Under the pieces are notes generated by a model, which worked only from the letters and a program-made list of their open reading frames with translations, was not told where the DNA came from and made no database searches. A program made the position numbers and the translations under genes. Below are positions 55,736 through 64,000 of a stretch of DNA of 64,000 nt, one piece after another. Numbering within the stretch: position 1 is the stretch's first letter; each line of letters opens with the position of its first letter. This DNA comes from Sceloporus undulatus (lineage: Eukaryota > Chordata > Lepidosauria > Squamata > Phrynosomatidae): assembly GCF_019175285.1 (NCBI RefSeq), contig NC_056523.1, forward strand, positions 186,571,894 to 186,635,893, read 5' to 3'.

Positions 55736-56214
55736 ATATATTTTCAAGGTCAGTATTTAGATTTAACCAACACTATGCCTCAAGCTCAGTTATTCAATGA
55801 GAAAGCACACTTATCTCCTGTCTTCCTCACTCTACCCATGCTCTGAACTTCTAATGGTAATGGTGCTAAAAGTAATTTAATTAGCAATTCATCAGACTGA
55901 GGGAGTCAATCAAGAGGGATGACTGGTTTGGCTGTTTCTTTGGGCCAAAGAGGCACCTGATGTTCCCATATCTGCATATCATTTGACAGTTTCATAAGGC
56001 ATAATGATAGAATCTGGCTTCTCTTTAGTTTGACTCAAGCCTCTTGGATCTCCAATTCCTACATTCATTCACTTGAGGTAGGCTCCCTCATCCTTTACCT
56101 TCCATAGACATTCACTTTTGAATTTCTCTCTCTCTCTCTCTCTTGTTGTTACATGTCTTTGGGGGGAAAGTGGCAGTTTCAAATGAAGTGATAGGTTGTG
56201 TGCATGTTGGTCTT
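55736..56214. other. Intergenic, nothing recognised
   Basis: Short CT run near 56126; no gene. Confidence 0.45.
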
Positions 56215-56305
56215 ACTTTCCTCTGAAATATAGCCCAGAGTTCCTGGCAGTCTTCCATCCAAGTACTAACCAGGGTTGGCTTGCGAAGCTTCCAAGATCA
56301 TAAAG
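56215..56305 (-). repeat. 5S-derived SINE, head part
   Basis: Plus strand: CTGGCAGTCTTCCATCCAAG, TACTAACCAGGGTTGGC and GAAGCTTCCAAGATCAT, the reverse complement of the 5S-like head plus the AGAGGAAAG body. Confidence 0.75.
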
Positions 56306-56499
56306 GGATCTAGTACCTTTGGGGTTTTTAGGTCCTGACAAGTGTGTAGGATATCGGCTTCACAATACTCCAACCTATGGGAACTATTGGTATCTTCTGA
56401 GATGTAAGCTGATCTATACAAGGCATTAAATGAAAAGGGCACAGCTAACCTCCCTCCTTTTTTAAATAAAAGAAAATATATATGTCTCTACTCTGTCAA

Positions 56500-57070
56500 T
56501 ACAGTTTGAGTCTGAAATCAAGGTTTTCCTGACGCATTTCGAAGCCCTAAATGATTTGGGACCTTGTTCCTTGGAAGAGTGCTGTCTACGTATAAAACTG
56601 CCCAAGGACTGATGTCTGGTTGAAGGGTCCTCCTTTGTGTTCTACCAGTGGAAACAAGACTCTGTGTGAGAACATCAAACAGATCCTTCTTTGCTATGTC
56701 ACCTTGGTTCTGAAACATCCTACCCTTGGAGACCTAATTCATGCAGACATTGGTTTCATTTTAGTGCCAAGTTAAAGCATGGCTGTTGATTAAAGCTCTC
56801 AAAGCTTACTGGATTTCTTTCAAATGTGTATGTACATGGTTTGAAACTGTTTGAATCAAAGTATATTTTTTAACTTATTAAATTGTTCAATATGTTTTAA
56901 AACAGTTTAAACTGTTGTTTTGTTTTAAATTGGGTGAATTGTTTCAAAATTTTAAATTGGTTTTAAAACTGTTAAAATGGATTGTAGTTTTACTGTACTC
57001 TGAAATCCATGACACAGGGCAGCTTATAAATACTTGGATAAATGGATAAATTTTATTGTGATCACTGTAC
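56500..57070 (+). mobile_element. L2 LINE ORF end and 3' UTR
   Basis: Diverged frames resemble the L2 C-terminal domain (LGPCSLEECCLRIKLPKD, VPRT-like region, FKTRLKTHL-like end), followed by an AT-rich 3' region and GGATAAATGGATAAA. Confidence 0.6.
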
Positions 57071-57234
57071 AAAAGTAAGGGAGATTAAACCTTCCCTTCC
57101 CCTCATTCTTATGTTCTCATTCTAAATACTAATGTCAGTCAAGATGCATGGCTAAATTTTATGTATAGATGCCACCCCCACTTTGAATTGTTTGAATACA
57201 GACTACTTTGCACCTAAAATTCAGTTTACAGCAA

Positions 57235-57375
57235 CTGAAGTAAGCTTGAAGACAAGGGGAAAGTGGGACGAAGGGACAGAAACTGGGACAATTTAAAAGC
57301 AGCTGAAAAGTGAGTTGGCAGAGGATTAATAGGAACTGTCCCTGCCAAATTGGGACAGTTGAAAGGTATGTCACA
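57235..57375 (+). repeat. Unclassified repeat, same family as 15540-15665
   Basis: CAGAAACTGGGACAATTTAA, AGCAGCTGAAAAGTGAGTTG and CTGCCAAATTGGGACAGTTG. Probably a DNA-transposon remnant. Confidence 0.6.
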
Positions 57376-58214
57376 ATTACTAATTCTATTATATAAATGG
57401 CAAGCAGTAAACAAATGAAACTAATAAGTAAATAGTAAAAGACCATTGCTTCAGAATGGCAACACAATTGTTCAAAAAGCATATTTGAATAACTTGAATA
57501 TTTGGTGACTGAAAAGGCTCTGAGATTCTGTTCGCGATGGCAAGGCCTAAATAGGCTCTAGAGGGCTGGAGAGGCTGGGACCAATCTATTTAGGGAGTTG
57601 TTGGAGAGAAGAGAAAAAGAAAGAAGTATTAGAATTAGTGGAACACATTGGTCAAGGATTCTGAGTAAGGGGCAAAGACACCAACGGCTTGAGAATAAAC
57701 TAAGGTCTTTATTATAGGAACTCCATTCTAAGATAGGGAAGTTGCTGAGAGAGCTATTCTTGTTTTAACCTTTGTATGTTTTTAATCTTAATTTTATACT
57801 GTTTTGACTGGGTTATTAAAAAAAAATTTAAACTTAATTTAAAGGTGTTTTTATCTTGTAAGCCATCTTGGTTCCCCTTTTGGGAGAAAGGCAGCATAAA
57901 AATGAAATAAATAAATAAATAAATAATCTAGCTATATCTCTAGGATGGTCTTGGAGAAGAGAGGGGTAGAAGAGGAAACATCCCTAAGGATATCAGTTTA
58001 GATCACAGAAGGGTCAGGATAGGTAGACAGAAAGGGACATCACTGCAGGTTACTCAGACTATCTAACCCTATTTCTGCTGCCCACTCTGAAGTATTAACT
58101 CTTTCAGTGCAGAATGTTGTTGCAATTCCAACAAGAAGCTCAAAGGGATGGTCAGAGATTAAGGAAGGATCTCGAAGGATTTGTTTGAGGCCATGGTTAA
58201 TATTTCGAAGGAAC
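57376..58214. other. Intergenic; L2 3' tip at about 57770-57930
   Basis: TGTAAGCCATCTTGGTTCCC and GAGAAAGGCAGCATAAAAAT with an (AAAT)n end is an L2 terminus. The remainder is unrecognised. Confidence 0.5.
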
Positions 58215-58325
58215 TGGTGAAACCACCCCTGAGGGTTGTTTGCCTTAGAAAACTCTGTGAAATTCAAGGGGTCACCATAAGTTGACAGGCAACTTGAAGG
58301 CACATAAATATACACAAACACACAT
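58215..58325 (+). repeat. 5S-type SINE, tail part
   Basis: CCTTAGAAAACTCTGTGAAA, CACCATAAGTTGACAGGCAA and CTTGAAGGCACATAAATA match the tails at 4112 and 25949. Confidence 0.75.
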
Positions 58326-58479
58326 ACTGATGAAAAAAAGAGGTAGGGGGGAAAAAAAGATAGATGGAAAAGTTTCCCAAATACATATTAGCTTTGTAAA
58401 GACTTTGTTTCCTCACTGTACTCCTGAAAAGAAAATGTTGATATTCCAGTGGCTGATATACAGGAGTAAATATCTGGTT

Positions 58480-58700
58480 ACCAATTAATATGCCTCCAAA
58501 TCACCCTGTTTTCAACAGCGTCTTGCAAGCCGAAGGCCTTGGCTTCCTTGATTGAGTCTATCCAACTGTGATGTGATCTTCTTCTGTTCCAACTGCTTTC
58601 TACATTACCAAGCATTATTGTCTTTCCTAGCAATTCATGTCTTCTCATGATATGTCCAAAGTACAACAATCGCAGTTTAGTCCTCTTGGCTTCTGAGGAG
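58480..58700 (-). mobile_element. BovB (RTE) LINE 3' fragment
   Basis: Minus-strand translation LYFGHIMRRHELLGKTIMLG, NVES, RRRSHHSWIDSIKEAKAFGL and AVENRVIWR follows the BovB ORF C-terminus in order. It supplies the candidate partner for the SINE tails. Confidence 0.85.
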
Positions 58701-58797
58701 AGGAGTAGCTATATCTGATGCAAAAATCATACACAGTCTGGTAATAGGACAATGCTAAATGTATTTTCAGTAGCTGAACACTGAGTCATTCTTTATA

Positions 58798-59212
58798 CAG
58801 TGTCCTTGGTATCCACTGGAGTTTGAGACCAGGACCTTCTGTGGATACCAAAAATGCTGGATGCTCAAATCCCATTATATACAATGGCATAGTAAAGGAT
58901 TTGATTCCCAGCTTGGTCATGAAACCCACTGGGTGACCTTGGGCAAGTCACATGCTCTCAGCCTCAGGGGAAGGCAATGGCAAACCTCCTCTGAACCAAA
59001 CCAAGAAAATCCTGTGATAGGTTTGCCTTATGGTTGGCATAAGTCAGAAACTACTTGAGGGTACACAACAACAACAAAGTAAAATGGTGTGCCTTGTATA
59101 AAACGGGGTTTGCTTTTTTGAATTTTTGTGTGTGTGGTGGGTGACATTAGCAAGCATTGGATAGTGGAATCCATGTATGCAGAATTTGTGAATACAGAGG
59201 GCTGACTCAGTG
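58798..59212 (+). mobile_element. Tigger-like MITE split by a SINE
   Basis: Left CAGTGTCCTTGGTATCCACT after TA, right ATACAGAGGGCTGACTC. The interior is broken at 58896 by a SINE. Confidence 0.75.
58897..59077 (+). repeat. 5'-truncated tRNA-SINE with AGTAAA TSD
   Basis: GATTTGATTCCCAGC to GTACACAACAACAACAA. The duplication AGTAAA at 58891-58896 and 59078-59083 is a short TPRT-type target duplication. Confidence 0.85.
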
Positions 59213-59589
59213 AACAGTGACCAAATTATCAATGGGGAATTTAATTAGCTCAAGGTCACGAGAGGAGGCCTGTTACCACACCTCAGGGATCGCCCCTTCG
59301 GTCTGTATACCAGGAACTAGAAATCCAGAAATGAGGCAGAGGCTCTAAGTACAATCAATGTCTCTTTTATTGGAAACAAGGATTCAAACATACAGGCACA
59401 TACGCTCACACATTCATACAAGACTCAGGAAATAACGTGGTAAATGTGGAATAGATATCAGGCTTTCTAACGGAAATGCTCCATTATGAAGCCTCGCCCT
59501 CCCTCCAGTCCATCTGTCTTGGTCCAGGTCTCGGAGGTAGAGAGGAACTGCTGGACCTCTTACCCTTTCCCTCCACCACTCCCTTCTCC
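59213..59589. other. Upstream of HTATIP2-like exon, unclassified
   Basis: A TTTATTGGAAACAAGG segment and GC-rich CTCCCTCCAGTCC stretch; no exon can be supported. Confidence 0.35.
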
Positions 59590-59715
59590 TTCTGTGTCTT
59601 GTCTTTTTAGATTGTAAGCCCGAGGGCAGGGAATCGTCTAACTAAAAGATTGTATGTACAGCGCTGTGTAAATTTACAGCGCTTCATAAATAAAGGTTAA
59701 TAATAATAATAATAT
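59590..59715 (+). mobile_element. LINE-type 3' end with (TAA)n
   Basis: GATTGTAAGCCCGAGGGCAG, TGTACAGCGCTGTGTAAATT and a (TAA)n tail form a common sauropsid 3' terminus. Family not certain. Confidence 0.55.
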
Positions 59716-59743
59716 TATGGGAAGCTTCTCACATGGTGGTTTT

Positions 59744-59788
59744 CTTACCTCTTTCTATCTTTCTATCACTTCTATCTCCTGTCATCAG
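59744..59788 (+). other. 3' splice acceptor of the HTATIP2-like exon
   Basis: Long pyrimidine tract (TTACCTCTTTCTATC...) ending CCTGTCATCAG at 59788, one base before ATG. Implies a non-coding exon upstream. Confidence 0.75.
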
Positions 59789-59789
59789 A

Positions 59790-59990
59790 ATGGCTGTCCC
59801 CAACCCAGAAGAACTAAGAAAACTCCAGGAGAGTTTCCGGAAAAAGAAACAAACCTGTTTCATCTTGGGGGCCTCTGGTGAAACTGGAAAAGATCTTCTA
59901 GCAGAGATGTTGAGGCAACAACTGTTCTCCCGGGTGACACTTATTGGTCGAAGGAAGCTTGATTTGGAAGGACCACTTTACACCAATGTG
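59790..59990 (+). CDS. HTATIP2: HTATIP2/TIP30, first coding exon (partial gene)
   Basis: Encodes 67 residues matching the start of HTATIP2 (TIP30/CC3), an atypical short-chain dehydrogenase-like NADPH-binding protein. Visible: the nucleotide-binding glycine motif GASGETG at 27-33 (preceded by CFIL), LLAEMLRQQLFSRVTLIGRRK at 36-56 with the basic GRRK that contacts NADPH phosphate, then LYTNV before the exon end. Human HTATIP2 has FILGASGETGR and LFSKVTLIGRRKL at the same places and a short variable N-terminus, as here. The exon ends in phase 0 at a GT (GTG|GTATCA), a weak donor, where human coding continues NQEVVDF. I do not find the next exon by 64000, so the gene is truncated by the window or is an isolated duplicate. 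The ATG at 59733 is intronic, because an acceptor ends at 59788. Confidence 0.85.
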
Positions 59991-60365
59991 GTATCAGAGT
60001 GATTTTTTAAAATTGCTTTCATTGTTTATTTCATTTGTAGCTCATATTACTTCCCAGCGATTCTTGTCCTGTTCCCCATTTCATAGCAATCTGGTGAGGA
60101 AGGGTAGACTAAGAGAGTTTTTGGCGGAAGATAACTCAGTAAGGTTCATGAGCTTCTCCTATCATGAATCTGCTCAGGAATCTGACATCTGTATGTTTCT
60201 TCACATGTCTCATTTGTGAGTTTCACAGAACGTAGTAACCAGTGTTGTGTAACATAACATAATTTTAGCTTTCCAGAGTACCATATAACATATAACATGT
60301 TACTTTTCTGTAGCTAGTAATAATATTACAGTTACTTTTTCTCCCAAGCCAATCATTACTTATTA
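59991..60365. other. Intron start; possible MIR-like scrap
   Basis: 60035-60165 (TTTCATAGCAATCTGGTGAG) resembles an old tRNA-SINE/MIR-type repeat in minus orientation. No exon seen. Confidence 0.4.
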
Positions 60366-60643
60366 CAGTTGGCCCTCCACATTCACAGGTTAAGCATTTA
60401 TGGATTTGATTATTTTGGAGAGCCAGTGTGGTGTAGTCATTTGAGTGTTGGACTAAGACTCTGGAGATCAAGGTTCGGTTCCCTACTAGCCATAACAAAC
60501 CCCACTGGTTGACCTTGGGCAAGTCACATTCTCTCAGCCTCAGGGGGTGGTCACAGCAACCCCCCTCTGAAGAAAACCCTATGATGGGTTCATCTCAGGG
60601 TTGTCATAAGTCAAAAATGACCTGAAGGCACGCAACAACAAAG
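60366..60643 (+). repeat. Tigger-like end plus near full-length SINE
   Basis: 60366-60416 is CAGTTGGCCCTCCACATTC plus about 30 bases of a Tigger-like MITE. 60418-60643 is a tRNA-SINE (GAGAGCCAGTGTGGTGTAGT, AAGGTTCGGTTCCC, tail GAAGGCACGCAACAACAA). Confidence 0.8.
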
Positions 60644-60699
60644 TTTATTTTATTGTATTTTACTTTATGACCTACTTCCAGCAGAAGTGGAGTGGCAGT

Positions 60700-61320
60700 G
60701 GCTATTTTTAATAAGGTCATAATGCATATGCTTCTCTGCAGAGAGATTGTGGCAGCCATTTTTAATAGGGGCAACATGGGAAAAGAGCATGGAGAGAGCC
60801 AATCAGACCTCCTGTGGAAGGGAGTTCCACAGCCTTGGAAGAGCCACAGAGAAGGCTCTCTCCCAGGTCCCCACCAACTGCACTTGTGAAGGTGGTGAAA
60901 TGGAGAGAAAGTCTTCCCCTGCAGATCATAAAGCACATGTTGGTTTATATAAACATACACAGTCTTTCAAATAACCTGGATCCAAGTCATGTAGAGCTCT
61001 AAAGATCAAAACCTGCACTTTCAAGTCTGCTCAGAAATAGACGGGTAGCCAATGGAGCTGTTTCTATGGGCAAGTCCCATGTTCCTGTACCCAGTCCTGT
61101 CAACAGCCTGGCTCAAGCATTTTGGACCCACTGAAGTTTCCACACTGTTTCCAAAGACAGCCTCATGTAGAATGCATTATAGTAGTCCAAATGGGATGTA
61201 ATCAAGGCATGCCTCACTGTAGCTAGATCTGACTTTCCAAGAAATGAATGGACACAACTGGTGCATTAATTCAAATGATGCACTGGCTGTTTGCTCTTCA
61301 TGCCAGAAGTGAATTGGGCT
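60700..61320. repeat. Interspersed repeat, probably LINE-derived
   Basis: GGAAGGGAGTTCCACAGCCT, AGAGAAGGCTCTCTCCCAG, CTTTCAAATAACCTGGATCC and AGTAGTCCAAATGGGATGTA are words of a common squamate repeat whose class I cannot fix. The open frames inside are not genes. Confidence 0.55.
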
Positions 61321-62044
61321 GGGTACTATATCTCCTAGATCAATAAGATTACAATGCATAATATTGGTTACATTACTTTGAAAAGTTAGTCTGGAGGAAG
61401 ATTTGAATAGGGATTGGAGGGACTTTGCTCTGAAAGAATTGAGAAATTAAAAGTCCCGTTTAATAGCTGATACCTTGAAAAATGTTTTTTAGCTATGTGT
61501 TCATTTAGAAAGGTAACAACAGCTCTTGCATGTTTGTAATTATAAAATAGGTATTTCACTTGAACAATGTCATTGGGAGTGAGGGCCTCACAACTTGCAT
61601 TTCTTAAGGTGTATAGAAGGTGGTCCTAGCACTCTGCCTGAGATACCATGCCCATTGGTTTGGGATAATTGCTGGCGATCAATTTATGCTTCATTAACAT
61701 CAAGTTCCAGGAATTTTTATTAGAATTGTCCTGAAGTATTAGAGAATCTGTCATGAGAAACAGTTTCTTCTCTAAGTAACTTGAACCTTGACGTGGGACT
61801 TTGTCCCAGGGGTCCTGGGAATCTAATTCTTCAGTGCCATTGTATAGAGGCTGTGGAGAAATAAGCAGATTTTCAAGAGGAAGCTGTTTGTGATCAGTCT
61901 GAATTACCACTTCATCACTCATTGCCTGGCATTTAACATATTTCTTTATTTTATTATTTATTGAGTTAGTTTTGTAGAATTTCTTTTGTTATGCTTTAAT
62001 GTTGCTCTTCTTCCTGGAATTGACTTGATAGTACTTTTACTTTT
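61321..62044. other. Intergenic or intronic, nothing recognised
   Basis: No HTATIP2 exon visible. Confidence 0.4.
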
Positions 62045-62110
62045 ACTCCAGTTGGTTGGACTGGATGGCCCTTGTGGTCTCTTCCGACTCTACGATTCTA
62101 TGATTCTACT
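62045..62110 (+). mobile_element. CR1 3' tip
   Basis: GGTTGGACTGGATGGCCCTT, GTGGTCTCTTCCGACTCTAC and ATTCTATGATTCTA. Confidence 0.85.
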
Positions 62111-62218
62111 TTTCTTTGCTGCCTTTAGCTTATCTTGTCATGAAGTTTGTTGCCCAATGGGAGTTTCCCTTTTAGTGGGGTGCGATAAAACCACCATTAT
62201 GACTTATAAATTGTGGTT

Positions 62219-62366
62219 AAATACAGTGGCATAGTAAAATGGTGTCCCTTATATAAAATGGAAAATTAAGCTTTGCTATTTGGAATTTATACTTTTTTGG
62301 AATATTTTCAAGCCATGGATGCTGGGATCCATGGATAAAAAAACCACGGATAAGGAGGGCTAACTG
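62219..62366 (+). mobile_element. Tigger-like MITE, 3' half
   Basis: GGCATAGTAAAATGGTGTCC to AAGGAGGGCTAACTG, then TA. Left half missing. Confidence 0.75.
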
Positions 62367-62399
62367 TAATATAAATATTACAAATTTCTTTCTTAGCTT

Positions 62400-62620
62400 G
62401 CAGAAATGTAGCTAATGTAGTTATAATTGCGTCAGAATTCGACCGTTTCTTCTGTTTCGATGGCAAAGACTTTGGTGCATGCATTGGGGATATCACGCCT
62501 GGATTATTGCAAATCATTTCTGGTGAGTCTTCCTATTTCCCACTTTACCCCCCTACTCTCTGTTCAATGCTCAGTGGCCAGGATCACCTTTTCTACCCAT
62601 TGCTTTGATCTTTCTTTTCT
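62400..62620 (+). mobile_element. L2-type reverse transcriptase fragment
   Basis: The frame MAKTLVHALGISRLDYCKSF, LVSLP and VQCSVARI matches the L2/CR1-clade RT motif (HAFVISRLDYCNALL, GLP, VQNAAAR). Truncated on both sides. Confidence 0.75.
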
Positions 62621-63520
62621 TTTCTTTCTTTCTTGTGCTTTCTTTTCTTTCTTCTGTGCTCCTTTCCTTTCTTACTCCTCCCTTTATCCCAGGTTTTCTT
62701 CTCAATCTTGGGGAAGCTCACCACTTTCCTTCTTAAATATGCAATTTCTCAGCAGCCAATGAAAATTAAAAAGAGCAGGAAGGAGCCAGTGAGAAAACTA
62801 AAACTAAACTAAAAACTACTAAAAATGACCTAACCTAAAATACAAGATACGTAATGCAAAATATGATACGATAAAAATAGGGAGAAAGGTAAGATAAAAT
62901 AAGTGATAATTGGCAAAAATACGGAGTTCCAAACAATGCTGCTGCCTCTGCCACCATCTTTTCTCCTACTTCAATGTGATAATCATACACTGATTTTGAA
63001 GTGAAGGAATCCAGTGACTTCATGCAATACCAGGGTGATTTTTCTCTGCTGGCAAGTGGGAAAGATCAGCAGTCATTGAAACGTATTTTCTTAATTTATT
63101 TGGAAAATGTTGCTTTGCTTTTACAAATTCCCAGACAGTTCATTCACAGAGAACATGCTGTCCTGCTTTTCAGACCAACTGGTCCAATGTGACTATCATT
63201 GCAAAATCATTGCAATATCAGTGCAATCATTGCCATTCCCATTGCTAGTCATCTCTTATTAAAAGCATAAAGTATGCTTGCAATCAGCTGCCTCCCATCC
63301 AACCACTTTGTTGTTCTGCCTTCAAGTCATTTCAGATTTATAGCTTGCATATATTTATCATGTCTTGTTCTATGTGTTCCTGCCTGAGGCCTCTCACTGG
63401 CTATACAAACACAAGTTCAGCTATCAAAGAGGTAATGGCCTTCATCCATATGTGTAATTTCCTCTGTGAACAGAAAAGTTTCTCTGTGTGACTAAGGCCC
63501 TTATCACACGTGGTACATCT
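62621..63520. other. Intergenic or intronic; CT-rich tract, SINE scrap
   Basis: CT-rich 62608-62690; 63308-63345 (TTGTTGTTCTGCCTTCAAGT) is a SINE tail scrap; CCCTTATCACACGTGG at 63500 looks like a MITE end. No exon seen. Confidence 0.4.
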
Positions 63521-64000
63521 TAGAATCATAGAATCATAGAATCATAGAATCATAGAGTTGGAAGAGACCACTAGGGCCATCCAGTCCAACCCCCTGCCAT
63601 GCAGGAAATCCAAATCAAAGCATCCCTGACAGATGGCCATCCAGCCTCTGTTTAAAGACCTCCAAGGAAGGAGACTCTATCACCCTCCGAGGGAGTGCAT
63701 TCCACTGTCGAACAGCGCTTACTGTCAGGAAGTTCCTCCTAATGTTCAGGTGGAATCTCTTTTCCTGTAGCTTGCATCCATTGTTCCGGGTCCTGTTCTC
63801 TGGAGCAGCAGAAAACAAGCTTGCTCCCTCTTCAATATGACATCCCTTCATATCACCTCTTAACCTTCTTTTCTCCAGGCTAAACATCCCCAGCTCCCTA
63901 AGTCGTTCCTCATAGGGCATGGTTTCCAGACCCTTCACCATTTTTGTCGCCCTCCTTTGGACACGCTCCAGTTTCTCAATGTCCTTTCTGAATTGTGGCG
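63521..64000 (-). mobile_element. CR1 LINE 3' end, continues beyond the window
   Basis: The minus strand reads the CR1 ORF2 C-terminus (YEERLRELGMFSLEKRRLRG, NFLTVSAVRQWNALPRRVIE, PSLEVFKQRLDGHLSGML), the short 3' UTR and four TGATTCTA-type terminal units. The frame is open over 108 residues, so this is a relatively young copy. The 5' part is outside. Confidence 0.93.

Noticed and set aside
58478-58669. Host gene on the minus strand
   Set aside because: Matches the BovB ORF C-terminus.
60700-61320. HTATIP2 second exon
   Set aside because: Frames here do not resemble the NQEVVDF region and fall within an interspersed repeat.
63615-63941. 108-aa host gene
   Set aside because: It is the C-terminal end of CR1 ORF2 followed by the CR1 terminal repeats.

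Overview
The window is vertebrate nuclear DNA, and everything points to a squamate reptile, most likely an iguanian lizard. It carries BovB (RTE) LINE fragments, tRNA-derived SINEs that end in a BovB-like tail (Sauria type), 5S-rRNA-derived SINEs with a similar tail, CR1 and L2 3' ends, hAT and Tigger-like DNA transposons, and many long palindromic MITEs. The squamate call is an inference from this repeat combination; no species-diagnostic gene is visible. There are no bacterial, viral or CRISPR signals.

Coding content is small. Four intact single-exon olfactory receptor (OR) genes of class II, family-10-like type lie at 7028-7990 (+), 23840-24796 (-), 35308-36255 (-) and 44824-45771 (-). In each, a clear 3' splice site lies 7-58 bases before the ATG. 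This fits the usual OR layout, with non-coding 5' exons upstream and the whole reading frame in the last exon. Three OR pseudogenes accompany them: 9313-9890 (-), 11490-11785 (+) and 20272-22288 (+). The first two are inverted copies of one another. At the right edge, 59790-59990 (+) is one coding exon that matches the N-terminus of HTATIP2/TIP30 (an NADPH-binding SDR-like protein). The rest of that gene is not visible and probably lies beyond base 64000.

Layout: 1-7000 is repeat-laden 5' flank. 7-24.8 kb holds the first OR, the inverted pseudogene pair around a degenerate minisatellite, a third pseudogene broken by insertions, and the second OR. 24.8-35 kb is a repeat field with a large TIR-bounded element, an 83-bp minisatellite, microsatellites and a 10-base assembly gap. 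35.3-45.8 kb holds two recently duplicated ORs (about 88% identical at protein level by eye). 46-59 kb is gene-poor and rich in DNA transposons. 59.7-64 kb holds the HTATIP2 exon and a CR1 3' end.

The strongest unusual signals are these. (1) The three minus-strand ORs all replace the TM1 Asn (N1.50) with His and the TM7 Asn of NPxxY (N7.49) with Tyr. (2) A set of long-palindrome MITEs shares a subterminal TTATCRCA-like motif and, where readable, 3-bp A/T-only target duplications (TAA, ATA). (3) 5S-derived and tRNA-derived SINEs and their likely BovB partner LINE occur together. (4) The inverted OR pseudogene pair shares one stop codon, so the gene died before it was duplicated. The ORs work independently as odorant-sensing GPCRs in olfactory neurons; the HTATIP2 exon is unrelated to them in function.
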